The translations under genes were made by a program, and so were the position numbers. Source: Nitrospiraceae bacterium (GTDB lineage: Bacteria > Nitrospirota > Nitrospiria > Nitrospirales > UBA8639). Taken from it: a stretch of DNA of 64,000 nucleotides. Below the pieces are notes generated by a model, which did no database searches, was not told the DNA's origin, and was given only the letters and a program-made list of their open reading frames with translations. Each line of letters begins with the position of its first letter. The stretch's first letter is position 1. Location of the stretch: the NCBI GenBank assembly GCA_020632635.1, contig JACKFE010000003.1:310001-374000 (forward strand). The letters run 5' to 3'. This document shows, in pieces, positions 52,242 to 60,981 of the stretch.

Positions 52242-52961
52242 TTATCCCTGCACCCGAGCTGCCTGAATCGCTTGCCCCGTCATCTCATCCATGGCTCGAA
52301 TGGCCCGCTGCATCTGTTCGTATTCCCGCGTGACCGTAATGAGTTCCACCATGTCCAGAGCCGGATTCACATTGGATTTTTCCAACATGCCCTGCTGAAC
52401 CTTGGTGCCAGTGGCCGGAACCCCTTTGGAGGGAGTACTCCAATACAAGTCACCAATTTTGCCGATATCCTCTCCCTGAGGGACTTTCTCGACTCGCAAT
52501 TGGTCCACCTGGATATTATTCACACGGATGCCCCCATCGGCATCAATACCGATATCTCCTATGGGTAGTTTGATCGGCCCCTTTTTCCCCAATACCGGAT
52601 CCCCCATGGGAGTCACCAGAATGCCATCCACATTGCGATAAAAACTGCCGCCTCGAAAATATTGATTCCCTTCAGGAGTTTTCACCACAAAAAATCCTTC
52701 TCCTTCCAAGGCGATATCCAAGGGTTGACCAGTATGCACCAGCACACCTTGTGATCGATCAGGAGGCAAACCATCAACCAAGGGAAATAAATCAATCCCA
52801 GCCACGGAAGGTCCTGACGTCTGTCCGAGGATCGTGGCAAAAATTGGTTTATCCTTTTTAAATCCCGTGGTGTGCACGTTCCCAATGTTATGAGACAGCA
52901 CTTCAAGTCGGCGTTCCAACGCCAACGCCCCAGCGAGCGGAGGATAAATACCTCGATTCAT
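52242..52961 (-). CDS. flgF: Proximal rod protein FlgF
   Basis: FlgF is a rod protein of the basal body. The 239-residue product has the N-terminal ALALERRLEVLSHNIGNVHT with TGFKKDKPIF, the central IALEGEGFFVVKTPEGNQYF, and the C-terminal LEKSNVNPALDMVELITVTR with EYEQMQRAIRAMDEMTGQAI. It is the first gene of the flgF-flgG-flgA-flgH-flgI unit. A sigma-54 type promoter lies 38 bp upstream. The Shine-Dalgarno is weak (GGTGTG). Confidence 0.93.
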   Translation of the reverse strand: MNRGIYPPLAGALALERRLEVLSHNIGNVHTTGFKKDKPIFATILGQTSGPSVAGIDLFPLVDGLPPDRSQGVLVHTGQPLDIALEGEGFFVVKTPEGNQYFRGGSFYRNVDGILVTPMGDPVLGKKGPIKLPIGDIGIDADGGIRVNNIQVDQLRVEKVPQGEDIGKIGDLYWSTPSKGVPATGTKVQQGMLEKSNVNPALDMVELITVTREYEQMQRAIRAMDEMTGQAIQAARVQG

Positions 52962-53332
52962 TTCACACCATTTTTCATCATCATGTCTGGTGAAATCTGC
53001 AACGGATGTGCCAATGGCAAGGACAAAGGGAAGAGACAGGAAAATCAGGAGTCGAATCGGGGCTAAACCAGACAGAGGCCCTTGTAGATGCCCCGTTGTT
53101 CTATCATTCTCTACTTCATGAGAGCAGTGGAATCAGAGAAGACTTACCTGAGGACACGTGAGGAGATGGTCCATTTTGCAAGCGCAATGGGCATAACTTT
53201 CCCCTCCTGAGTGGAATCCTGCCTAGTTGCACTTTGAGGATAAATAACAGAACCCGCGAGAAATAAACCCCGATTGATTGAAAAGAATCAACTTCTTGGC
53301 TGGCCACCGGTTGATTTTGCGCAGAGCAAGAT
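52962..53332. other. Intergenic region between motB and flgF
   Basis: A 371-bp region that separates the chemotaxis/motor genes from the rod/ring genes. It holds the sigma-54 type promoter at 52999-53013. No gene is seen. A 7-bp inverted repeat (AATCAAC with GTTGATT, near 53286-53315) close to the motB stop has a long loop and no U-run and is not called a terminator. The rest could hold enhancer sites for a sigma-54 activator (FlrC/FleR type), but I cannot identify a repeated motif. Confidence 0.5.
52999..53013 (-). promoter_or_regulatory. Sigma-54 (RpoN) -24/-12 promoter of the flgF operon
   Basis: Read on the minus strand the site is TGGCACATCCGTTGC, which fits TGGCAC-N5-TTGC completely, with the invariant GG and GC ten bases apart. 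The next base is A, also favoured. Transcription would start near 52987, about 26 nt before the flgF ATG at 52961. No other equally good site was noticed in the window. Confidence 0.8.
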
Positions 53333-54073
53333 TTAGGGCAAAAAAGGATGGGGAGGAGAAATTTGAGGGCTTATATGACGAAGCACAATCATTTCTACCC
53401 TTCGATTCTCGGCCTTTCCCTCCGGTGTGTCGTTGGTTTCAATGGGGCGAGTACCCGCAAAACCGGTGGAAGAAAATCGATGAGGTGCCAACCCATGATA
53501 TTCCGTAAAGTATCGAACGAGCACATTAGCACGGGCAGTTGAGAGATCCCAATTTGAGGGAAACGCAGCCGATCGGATTGGTTGATTATCGGTGTGCCCC
53601 TCCACGGCAATTAAATTCGGTAAGTCACTGACCAAACCAGCCACTAAATCAAGAAACTCTTTCATGTGAGGATTGAGCGAAGCACGGCCGCTTTCAAAGA
53701 GCGCATCATCCTTAATGCGAATCGACAACCCTCGTTCAGTGGAAGTTATTTTTACCCCATCAGGCACTTTGGCCATGGAGATGGCATTCGCCACCTTGAT
53801 AAAAGACCGGGCATTATCCTGATTGGCCGGCGCCTCTTTGACGACAATGGATTTGTTTTTGGTTACCGGAAGATTCAGCACACTCAACTCGCCAACCGGC
53901 TTGCTATTCGAAAACGCCGACACCATTGATTCGCTGAGCACTTTATACTTGCCTTCATTCACGGAAGACACTGAATACATCACCACAAAGAAGGCAAATA
54001 ACAGCGTAATGAAATCCGCGTAGGAGACCAACCATCGCTCGTGATTTTCATGTTCTTCGTGTTTTTTTTTCAT
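53333..54073 (-). CDS. motB: Flagellar motor stator protein MotB
   Basis: MotB anchors the stator to peptidoglycan and forms the ion channel with MotA. The 246-residue protein has one N-terminal membrane segment with the ion-carrying Asp in YADFITLLFAFFVVMYSVS. The C-terminal OmpA-like domain has FESGRASLNPHMKEFLDLVA, IAVEGHTDNQPIRSAAF, NWDLSTARANVLVRYFTEYH and GFAGTRPIETNDTPEGKAEN. The start is preceded by a run of lysines (KKKHEEHENHER). It lies 36 bp after motA. Proton or sodium use cannot be decided. Confidence 0.95.
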   Translation of the reverse strand: MKKKHEEHENHERWLVSYADFITLLFAFFVVMYSVSSVNEGKYKVLSESMVSAFSNSKPVGELSVLNLPVTKNKSIVVKEAPANQDNARSFIKVANAISMAKVPDGVKITSTERGLSIRIKDDALFESGRASLNPHMKEFLDLVAGLVSDLPNLIAVEGHTDNQPIRSAAFPSNWDLSTARANVLVRYFTEYHGLAPHRFSSTGFAGTRPIETNDTPEGKAENRRVEMIVLRHISPQISPPHPFLP

Positions 54074-54109
54074 ACCCTGTTTATCACTACACCGTTTCTG
54101 GATGGCTCT

Positions 54110-54874
54110 TTATGATTTTTTCGGTTTTTCCGAAGTCGGCAGGAATCCACTGAGTTTTTCTTCAATCATCCGAGGATTTTCTCCTTGGGCGACCGAAAGG
54201 AGGCCTTCGATGACCATCATTTTCCCAACAATCAACGTTTTTGTTTTCAGCTTAATCTTATTGCCCATCGGCAAAAAAATAAGATTGGCGGCACCGACCC
54301 CGTACACGGTGGCCACAAATGCCACGGCAATGCCACCTCCCAAGGCGGAGGGATCAGCTAAATTTTCCATCACGTGAATCAACCCCAGCACTGCGCCAAT
54401 AATTCCCACACATGGCGCATAGCCCCCGAATGCTTCATACACCTTGCTGCTGGTGGCGTATTCTTCTTCGAAGATTTCCACTTCCACTTCCAAGATTTCT
54501 TTGATTTTATGCGGCTCGGTGCCGTCAACGACTAGTTGTACCCCTTTTGCCATCAAGGGGTCGGTCAGAGTTTTCATTTGGCCTTCCAAGGCCAGGAGAC
54601 CTTGCTTCCGGCTGATATTCGACAACTCCACGATCTTGGCAATAATCCCTTTCATATCCACGTTGACGTTTCCAAATACCATACCCGCACTGCCTAATGC
54701 TCGGAGAAAGATGGACATCGGGAATTGCAACATCACGGCACCTAAGGTACCGCCAATCACAATGAGAAAGGCCGTTCCCTGAAGAATCGAGCTTAAATGC
54801 CCTCCCTCCAAATGTTGGCCACCCACAATTGAGGCCAATGCCACAATAATCCCTAAGACTGATAAGATATCCAT
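54110..54874 (-). CDS. motA: Flagellar motor stator protein MotA
   Basis: MotA forms the pentameric part of the stator that contacts the rotor. The 254-residue protein has four membrane segments: ILSVLGIIVALASIVGG, AFLIVIGGTLGAVMLQFP, APCVGIIGAVLGLIHVM and IAVAFVATVYGVGAANLIFL. A cytoplasmic loop with charged residues (EGQMKTLTDPLMAKGVQ) lies between segments 2 and 3. The C-terminal part has IVGKMMVIEGLLSVAQGENP. It lies 15 bp after cheW and 36 bp before motB. Confidence 0.95.
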   Translation of the reverse strand: MDILSVLGIIVALASIVGGQHLEGGHLSSILQGTAFLIVIGGTLGAVMLQFPMSIFLRALGSAGMVFGNVNVDMKGIIAKIVELSNISRKQGLLALEGQMKTLTDPLMAKGVQLVVDGTEPHKIKEILEVEVEIFEEEYATSSKVYEAFGGYAPCVGIIGAVLGLIHVMENLADPSALGGGIAVAFVATVYGVGAANLIFLPMGNKIKLKTKTLIVGKMMVIEGLLSVAQGENPRMIEEKLSGFLPTSEKPKKS

Positions 54875-54889
54875 ACCTGCGGCTTCTCC

Positions 54890-55375
54890 TTATGCCACTT
54901 TTGACAACCCAAATAACAATTCTAAATCGAGAAGAATCAAGAGGCGTCCTTCCACTCGCCCAACCCCTTTATGGAAATCATCAGAACCTCCCCGACCAGT
55001 GGTAGGAGGGGGTTCAATGACTTCCTCAGGCAATCGCAGGACTTCCTCCACTGAATCCACGATAAATCCTAAAATGGAATGCTCCACTTCAACCACAATA
55101 ATCCGTGTATCTTTCGTAGGCTCCACTTCCGGCAATCCAAATCGGGAGCGGAGATTAATAATGGGAATCACCTTTCCACGAAGGTTCACCACCCCTTCTA
55201 CATAGTAGGGGGCATTGGGCACGGGCGTGATTTCAACGAGCCGGATGATTTCCTGCACTCCAAGAATATCAATGGCAAATTCTTCTTGCCCTAACTGAAA
55301 ACTAACTAATTGCAATACTTCTCCATCGCCCTCGTCGTAGTCTTCTCGGATCAACTGCGGCCCTTTACCATTCAT
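54890..55375 (-). CDS. cheW: Chemotaxis coupling protein CheW
   Basis: CheW links chemoreceptors to CheA. The 161-residue product is a single CheW domain: LQLVSFQLGQEEFAIDILGV, the PNAPYYVEGVVNLRGKVIPI core with NLRSRFG, and ILGFIVDSVEEVLRLPEE. It lies 69 bp after cheB and directly before motA, so coupling protein and stator genes share a transcript. Confidence 0.95.
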   Translation of the reverse strand: MNGKGPQLIREDYDEGDGEVLQLVSFQLGQEEFAIDILGVQEIIRLVEITPVPNAPYYVEGVVNLRGKVIPIINLRSRFGLPEVEPTKDTRIIVVEVEHSILGFIVDSVEEVLRLPEEVIEPPPTTGRGGSDDFHKGVGRVEGRLLILLDLELLFGLSKVA

Positions 55376-55444
55376 GACATTTCCCTCTTCTTACATATTT
55401 TCACACATGTGGCAAACATCCGATTTTCCTGGGCTTCTTGACAT

Positions 55445-56587
55445 TTACCCGCCCACCATTTCCACTAAACGCTGAGCTAAATTCGATCCCGACACCATCT
55501 CATCTGCAAGACCCGCGTCCCAAACCGCCCGGTTCATCCCATATACCATCGAGGACAGTTCATCTTGAACTAGGATTTTCCCTCCATGCGATTTAATATC
55601 CTGACAGCCCATCACCCCATCTTGTCCCATGCCGGTTAAGATGACCGCGAGCACACGTGATCCAAAATGTTTAGATGCAGACGTCAAGGCCAAATCAATG
55701 CATGGCCAATACGGGCGGTCTCGGGGTTCTTCTGAAATATGAATAACAGGCCTGCCTTGCCCGTTTCGGGTCACGGTTACATGATGGTCCCCCGGCGCAA
55801 TGACAGCCTTGCCGCGCTGCAGGATTTCTCCCTCTTGCCCTTCCTGAATGGACATTCGTGAAATTTTGGCAAGCTGACTGGCAAACACGGTGGTAAAAAA
55901 TTTTGGCATGTGTTGAACAATTAAAATGGGAATGGGAAACGATCCGGGGAGGTGCTGGAACAACTCGGTCAAGACCTGAGGCCCCCCCGTGGAACCGCCG
56001 ATTACCAACAGATCAGCATTGACCTTCTGAACCCGGAGCGGGGTTTCACCCACGCGGTTGTCAGAGCCACTGAAGCTTCGATGGTGCCCAGTGACTTGAG
56101 GGGGGCGAACACTTCTCTGAGCCCCTCCCTTTGCTCCCGTCTCTCCTTTACCAAGGCTTCGAAGAAATCGTTGTTTATTGTCAAATGCACTTTTGATTTT
56201 TTCATATAACCGCACTTCCAAGGGCCCGAGATCTCCCAGGGAAATGCGTTGCTGCTTTGGGATAAAATCAAATGCGCCACGGGCCAAAGCCTGAAAAGTT
56301 TCCTCAGCACCCTCGTGAGTCAAACTGCTCACCATCACAACTGGCAAAGGATGGTCCTCCATGACCCGGTCAAGGACTTCCAATCCATTCATTTCAGGCA
56401 TGTCCACATCCAATGTCATCACATCGGGTGACATTTTGACCACGTGAGCCAAGGCCTCGCGGCCATTTTTGGCCGTACCCACGATTTGAACATCCGGATA
56501 TTTCATCAACATAGTCGACAGGGTATTTCGCATGAAGGTTGAATCATCAACAACCAAGACCCGGATCGGACTGGCCTGAGCAATCAT
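55445..56587 (-). CDS. cheB: Chemotaxis protein-glutamate methylesterase CheB
   Basis: CheB removes methyl groups from receptor glutamates, for adaptation, once phosphorylated by CheA. The 380-residue protein has a receiver (VLVVDDSTFMRNTLSTML, MTLDVDMPEMNG) and a methylesterase domain with the triad: Ser in VIGGSTGGPQVL, His in LIVQHMPKFFTTVFA and Asp in VILTGMGQDGV. The frame opens with GTG 56596; ATG 56587 with GAGTG upstream is preferred. The partner methyltransferase CheR is not in the window. A weak sigma-28-like site lies just upstream. Confidence 0.95.
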   Translation of the reverse strand: MIAQASPIRVLVVDDSTFMRNTLSTMLMKYPDVQIVGTAKNGREALAHVVKMSPDVMTLDVDMPEMNGLEVLDRVMEDHPLPVVMVSSLTHEGAEETFQALARGAFDFIPKQQRISLGDLGPLEVRLYEKIKSAFDNKQRFLRSLGKGETGAKGGAQRSVRPPQVTGHHRSFSGSDNRVGETPLRVQKVNADLLVIGGSTGGPQVLTELFQHLPGSFPIPILIVQHMPKFFTTVFASQLAKISRMSIQEGQEGEILQRGKAVIAPGDHHVTVTRNGQGRPVIHISEEPRDRPYWPCIDLALTSASKHFGSRVLAVILTGMGQDGVMGCQDIKSHGGKILVQDELSSMVYGMNRAVWDAGLADEMVSGSNLAQRLVEMVGG

Positions 56588-56606
56588 TGTGCACACTCAG
56601 ATGTGG

Positions 56607-56633
56607 TTGTCGGCCATTGGTAGTGGTTTTTCA
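56607..56633 (-). promoter_or_regulatory. Weak sigma-28-like site before cheB
   Basis: On the minus strand TGAAAAAC, 11 bp, GCCGACAA. The -10 differs from GCCGATAA at one position and the spacing is exact, but the -35 keeps only T, A and A. It would start transcription about 13 nt before the cheB ATG at 56587, a very short leader. Listed as a candidate only. Confidence 0.3.
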
Positions 56634-56779
56634 TAGATAGTAACCGACAAAAACGGTCCTCAACCTCTAATAACCACACATAGAACCGCCTTGTGGCTGC
56701 TCGAAACTCTCTGATAGGGTGACTCTTATTATTCATATGTTGTTTCCTGCAAGTTTTTCATACGAAGGAATATCTACCC

Positions 56780-57049
56780 ATGGAAAGACCAGCGAGTTCT
56801 CAAGCCGACCGTTTGCTCCTTGATGCCAAAAAAGCCATTCTTCAGGACCAACACCAGCGATTCCAGGACCTTCAGCGCGAGGGACGATGGGATGAAGCTT
56901 GGAAACAATTGCATGTCACTCTCGCCTGCGCAGCAGATCTGTTGAAGGATTCCGTAGGTATCCTTGAACAGGTCGTCAATCATAAACAATCACATCCATC
57001 GAAGACCCAAGACCCGGGGTTGAATTACCCGGAACATCCATCTACATAG
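56780..57049 (+). CDS. Small hypothetical helical protein on the opposite strand
   Basis: An 89-residue plus-strand frame in the 500-bp gap between cheB and a chemoreceptor gene, both of which are on the minus strand. It reads like a real protein: amphipathic helices ADRLLLDAKKAILQDQHQRF and REGRWDEAWKQLHVTLACAA followed by DLLKDSVGILEQVVN, and a polar tail. AAGGA lies 11 nt before the ATG, slightly far. It resembles small flagellar chaperones in composition and shares a GRWD-type stretch with the FliT-like protein here. No family is recognised, and the opposite strand also has a short open frame, so doubt remains. Confidence 0.5.
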   Translation: MERPASSQADRLLLDAKKAILQDQHQRFQDLQREGRWDEAWKQLHVTLACAADLLKDSVGILEQVVNHKQSHPSKTQDPGLNYPEHPST

Positions 57050-57098
57050 CCCTCATTCTCCATCGGAAGAAGGAAAGGAACCGTGAACATGTTCGGAT

Positions 57099-58775
57099 CT
57101 ACACTTTAAAGGTCCGAACTAGTTTCTGAAGATCCCCTGCCAATTGACTCAAATCATGACAGGCACGAGCGGATTGGGTGACACCTTGGGTGGTTTCCCG
57201 AGTGGTCTGAGTCACGGATTCCAAATCACTGGCGATCTGTCTCGTGGCCACCGACTGTTCTTCCGCCGCCTGAGCAATTTGCTGAATCATCCCCGCTGTG
57301 GAATTCACCATCGAATATATTTTGGCCAAGGCCTCCCCGGTCTTATTGGCCAACTCCACGCCTGATACGACTTTGTGGGTTCCTTGTTCCATTGAATTGA
57401 CGGCAGTCTTGGTGTCCTGTTGAATCTGGCGAATCATATCCCCGATTTCTTTCGTAGCCTTTGTAGTGCGTTCGGCTAACTTTCGAACCTCATCGGCCAC
57501 CACCGCAAAACCACGACCTTGTTCACCGGCTCTAGCCGCTTCAATCGCGGCATTGAGGGCCAACAAATTGGTTTGATCGGCAATATCTTCTATCACTCGG
57601 ACGATTTCCCCAATCTGATCGGAAGAATGCCCTAACGTCGTAATAATTGAAGCCGCTTGCATCACAGCTTGGGAGACTTGCTGCATCCCATCAACTGTTT
57701 GTTCCATCACCTCTTGTCCGCTTTTGGCGGTTTGCGCAGTTTCTTGAGCAAGGTTTGCGGCATCCGTGGAATTTCGGGCGACCTCTCCGGCAGTCATCGT
57801 CATTTCCTCCACAGCCGATGCCGACTGAACCACTCGTGAATCCTGTCCTTCTGCCGCCCGAACAACGGAATCGGCTGTCGTCGACAATTTAACCGTCGAA
57901 GATGCCAGCCGATTGGTTCCTTCATTCACCATTAAAATTGCCCGTTGAATTTTTTCAATAAAGACATTGAAGTACCTGGCCAATTCTGTAATTTCATCTC
58001 CCCCACTCCCTACCGGCACCCGCTTGGTTAAATCACCTTGCCCCTGGGCAATATCACAAGCAATTGCACTCAGGTCCCGTAAGGGCTTCAAAACAAAGAG
58101 ATGGACAAACCAATACACTGCCAGGAGACACACGACAATGATACTGACCATCCAGATTCCCGAATTCAGCACAGACCCTGCCATGGACGCTTGGGCACTG
58201 GCCATCGGGATGGAGACCGCCAATAAACCGATCACATCTCCCAACTGTTTTCCAGCATGACAATTTACACAAGCCTCAACAGAGGCAAGATCCGCACTGG
58301 CACGACGGAAGGTTGGGACTCCATTCAGGATCTGAACATCGCTGAAACTTTCCGCTCCATTTTTAATTAACTCCATGGCCTTTTTTTCAAATTCATCCCG
58401 AGGGGCGTTTGCGGGATTCATGGGTTGATCGCTCACCAGTCTGGCTTGAAAGACTCCTTGTTTCCCGAGTTCTTTACCAATTTCCTGAGTGGCGGTAGCT
58501 GGGAAGGGAATGGCATGTGGATCCTCCTCATGCTCACGGGCCACGTGCAGTTGAGTTCCCAATGAAGATTTCTTTAATTTTCCAACATAATTTTTTGCAA
58601 TATATGCCCGTGTCACTTCTACTTGCGCTTGAATGATTCGACCTTCTTCTTCAAGGAGAGTCCGCAAACGCCCTTCTTCCTGATGATAAGTCGCCCAGAG
58701 TCCCAGAACGATCATACCGGTCGCCAATACACCCAACGCCAACACAAGCTTTGTCCCGATTCTCATCTTTCCCAT
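57099..58775 (-). CDS. Methyl-accepting chemotaxis protein with a heme-type (DUF3365) sensor domain
   Basis: A 558-residue chemoreceptor. An N-terminal membrane segment (LVLALGVLATGMIVLGLW) is followed by a periplasmic DUF3365-like domain. That domain holds CVNCH at residues 169-173, the c-type heme attachment motif CxxCH; proteins of this family bind heme as redox or gas sensors. A second membrane segment (about 205-230), a HAMP domain (LRDLSAIACDIAQGQGDLTK) and the signalling hairpin with EDIADQTNLLALNAAIEAAR complete it. It lies 28 bp after the second receptor gene. A redox or oxygen/NO taxis role is proposed; ligand and heme are unproven. Confidence 0.9.
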   Translation of the reverse strand: MGKMRIGTKLVLALGVLATGMIVLGLWATYHQEEGRLRTLLEEEGRIIQAQVEVTRAYIAKNYVGKLKKSSLGTQLHVAREHEEDPHAIPFPATATQEIGKELGKQGVFQARLVSDQPMNPANAPRDEFEKKAMELIKNGAESFSDVQILNGVPTFRRASADLASVEACVNCHAGKQLGDVIGLLAVSIPMASAQASMAGSVLNSGIWMVSIIVVCLLAVYWFVHLFVLKPLRDLSAIACDIAQGQGDLTKRVPVGSGGDEITELARYFNVFIEKIQRAILMVNEGTNRLASSTVKLSTTADSVVRAAEGQDSRVVQSASAVEEMTMTAGEVARNSTDAANLAQETAQTAKSGQEVMEQTVDGMQQVSQAVMQAASIITTLGHSSDQIGEIVRVIEDIADQTNLLALNAAIEAARAGEQGRGFAVVADEVRKLAERTTKATKEIGDMIRQIQQDTKTAVNSMEQGTHKVVSGVELANKTGEALAKIYSMVNSTAGMIQQIAQAAEEQSVATRQIASDLESVTQTTRETTQGVTQSARACHDLSQLAGDLQKLVRTFKV

Positions 58776-58803
58776 TGGTTCCCTCGTAGAATTTGTACTT
58801 CCT

Positions 58804-60921
58804 CTAAATCAACACTTTTCCGTTTAACCGCAACCGTCGAAGAGACGTTTGCAGCTCCTCAGCTAAGGCGGCAAATTTTTGGGTCGCTACTCCCACTTCT
58901 TGAATATGTTCTTGATTGTCTTGGCTCAGTTGGGCGACTTGTTGAATACTTGAAGCAATCTGTCCGGAGACATCCGACTGTTGTTGAGTGGAATGGGCAA
59001 TTTGCTGAATCATATCCACTACACGCTGCACCCCATTCACAATTTCGGTTAGACGAATCCCGGCTTCACGAGCTAGTTTCACTCCCGAATTGGCCTCCTC
59101 GGTCCCCTGCTCCATGGAACGCACGGCCTCATGGGTGCCGGCTTGCACCGCTTCAATGACTGAGGCAATTTCTTTGGTCGCTTTTCCCGTTCGCTCCGCC
59201 AATTTGCGCACTTCATCAGCCACCACGGCAAAGCCCCGGCCCTGATCTCCCGCACGAGCGGCTTCGATCGCCGCATTCAAGGCCAATAGATTCGTCTGTT
59301 CGGCAATGTCTTCAATGACCCCGATGATGTCACCAATTTCTTTCGACCGTTCTCCAAGTTGGTAAATCCGACTGGAGGATTCCTGTATCCGTTGGGAAAT
59401 GGATTCCATTCCTTGAATAGAGGTCGCCACAATTTCGCCGCCCCGAATGGCCGATTGATTGACTTCGGTTGCGGTTGCTGCGAGGCCATGAGTATTTTCG
59501 GCCATATCACCGGCTGTAGACGACATTTCTTCCACGGCTTGAGCCACCTGGGTGGCCTGAGAGACTTGAATATGACTGGCCTGGGTCACTTGGTGCCCCA
59601 CAGTCGACAACTGTTGCGACGCTTGGGAAACCGAATGAGCCACATTTTGAGTTTGCAACAACATCGTATTCAACTGATCCAACAAATTATTAAATGCTTG
59701 CCCCATTTGCCCTAATTCATCTTGGGTCATAACGGGCACCCGGTGAGTCAGGTCTCCCTGAGCGGCTTTGGCCGCAACCTCCCAAATAGGTCGCAACCGA
59801 CTGACAACTTTTCTACCCATGACAATCCCAATGGGAAACACCACCACCAGTCCCAACAACATTTCCAGAAGGGTATTCCGTGTAATGGATCGGACGTGAG
59901 CCAGAGCCTCATCTTCGGGCACCTGAACCAAGACGGACCAATTCATCCCTTGAAAACCCTGTCCGTCCCCTAAATGGCTATACCCCACGTATTGAGTCGC
60001 ATGCTTGACAGGATGCTCGTATTGAGCAGAACCCGAGTGCCCCTGAAGAGCTTGCTGAGCGGGCAAGTACCCCATTTCCGGTAAATTCACCTTAAAAAGG
60101 GTCTTGTCAAAATCATGAACCATGGCTTCGGTTTGGAGACTCGCAGGGGTATAATCAATCAACAGAAATCCTTGCCCATCTTGTAAATTCAATTCAGCAT
60201 GAGGATATCCAGCTTGCCGTAATTCCTGGTAAGCCTCCTGAAACAGGCGTTCAATAGATGAAAACTTGAGACGTTGGCTCCAATAGCCGATGATCTCCCC
60301 GTTCTCATAGAGAGGTGTTGAAAATCCAATGCTCAACGCACTCTCATTGGGATACACCGCTTGCACATCAGGATCCTCACTCAAGTATTCCCAAAATACT
60401 GAACGATTGAGGTTCAACCCATTCGAATCCTTGGAGATGGGAGCAGGATGGCTTTGGGAACGCAACGCTTGAAACCATGGCGTTCCTTGATAACTCTTTC
60501 CGTATAAACCATCCGTGTGAATAGGCTGCCCTTCGGCATTTTGATCATTCACAGCGATAAGATGGCCACTGGGATCAACGATCTCAATCAAATAATAATC
60601 TCCGGCTACTCGGATATAGCGGTTCAAGGTATCGACAATCGGATTGCGTCTATGTCCGGCTTGGTACCACCGATCCCGATCAAACACCACGGCATTTTGA
60701 CTAAATGTCAGCAAATCTTGTTGGCGCTGCTGAAGTGAAAAAAGAATTTTTTCCGCAAGGCGCTCGGCAACACCTTGGTATTGCACTCCGACTTCATCTT
60801 CGAGAATCGAGGCCGTTTGAAAAAGGGAGAATATCTGTACGCTTAAAGGAATCAGGGAAAACCCAACCAACAGGAGCACTAACTTGGTCGTGATACCAAT
60901 CCGTTTCCAATAGTTCATCAT
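58804..60921 (-). CDS. Methyl-accepting chemotaxis protein with a double-Cache sensor
   Basis: A 705-residue chemoreceptor. A first membrane segment (LVLLLVGFSLIPLSVQIFSL) leads into a periplasmic domain of about 300 residues with the dCache pattern, including YYLIEIVDPSGHLIAVNDQN and ALSIGFSTPLYENGEIIGYW. After the second membrane segment (LLEMLLGLVVVFPIGIVMG) come HAMP (WEVAAKAAQGDLTHRVPVMT) and the signalling domain with IEDIAEQTNLLALNAAIEAA. dCache domains usually bind small organic ligands such as amino acids or carboxylates. It is 60 bp after cheV. The two receptors share a near-identical signalling tip. Confidence 0.92.
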   Translation of the reverse strand: MMNYWKRIGITTKLVLLLVGFSLIPLSVQIFSLFQTASILEDEVGVQYQGVAERLAEKILFSLQQRQQDLLTFSQNAVVFDRDRWYQAGHRRNPIVDTLNRYIRVAGDYYLIEIVDPSGHLIAVNDQNAEGQPIHTDGLYGKSYQGTPWFQALRSQSHPAPISKDSNGLNLNRSVFWEYLSEDPDVQAVYPNESALSIGFSTPLYENGEIIGYWSQRLKFSSIERLFQEAYQELRQAGYPHAELNLQDGQGFLLIDYTPASLQTEAMVHDFDKTLFKVNLPEMGYLPAQQALQGHSGSAQYEHPVKHATQYVGYSHLGDGQGFQGMNWSVLVQVPEDEALAHVRSITRNTLLEMLLGLVVVFPIGIVMGRKVVSRLRPIWEVAAKAAQGDLTHRVPVMTQDELGQMGQAFNNLLDQLNTMLLQTQNVAHSVSQASQQLSTVGHQVTQASHIQVSQATQVAQAVEEMSSTAGDMAENTHGLAATATEVNQSAIRGGEIVATSIQGMESISQRIQESSSRIYQLGERSKEIGDIIGVIEDIAEQTNLLALNAAIEAARAGDQGRGFAVVADEVRKLAERTGKATKEIASVIEAVQAGTHEAVRSMEQGTEEANSGVKLAREAGIRLTEIVNGVQRVVDMIQQIAHSTQQQSDVSGQIASSIQQVAQLSQDNQEHIQEVGVATQKFAALAEELQTSLRRLRLNGKVLI

Positions 60922-60981
60922 ATTTTTCCTTTACTTTTATTCAAGACGTTCGCCTGAAAGACCATGAAAGCGGTTTTCAGA

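Noticed and set aside
57480..59290. Near-identical stretches in the two receptor genes as a DNA repeat
   Set aside because: They encode the conserved signalling tip of chemoreceptors; the likeness is explained by protein conservation.
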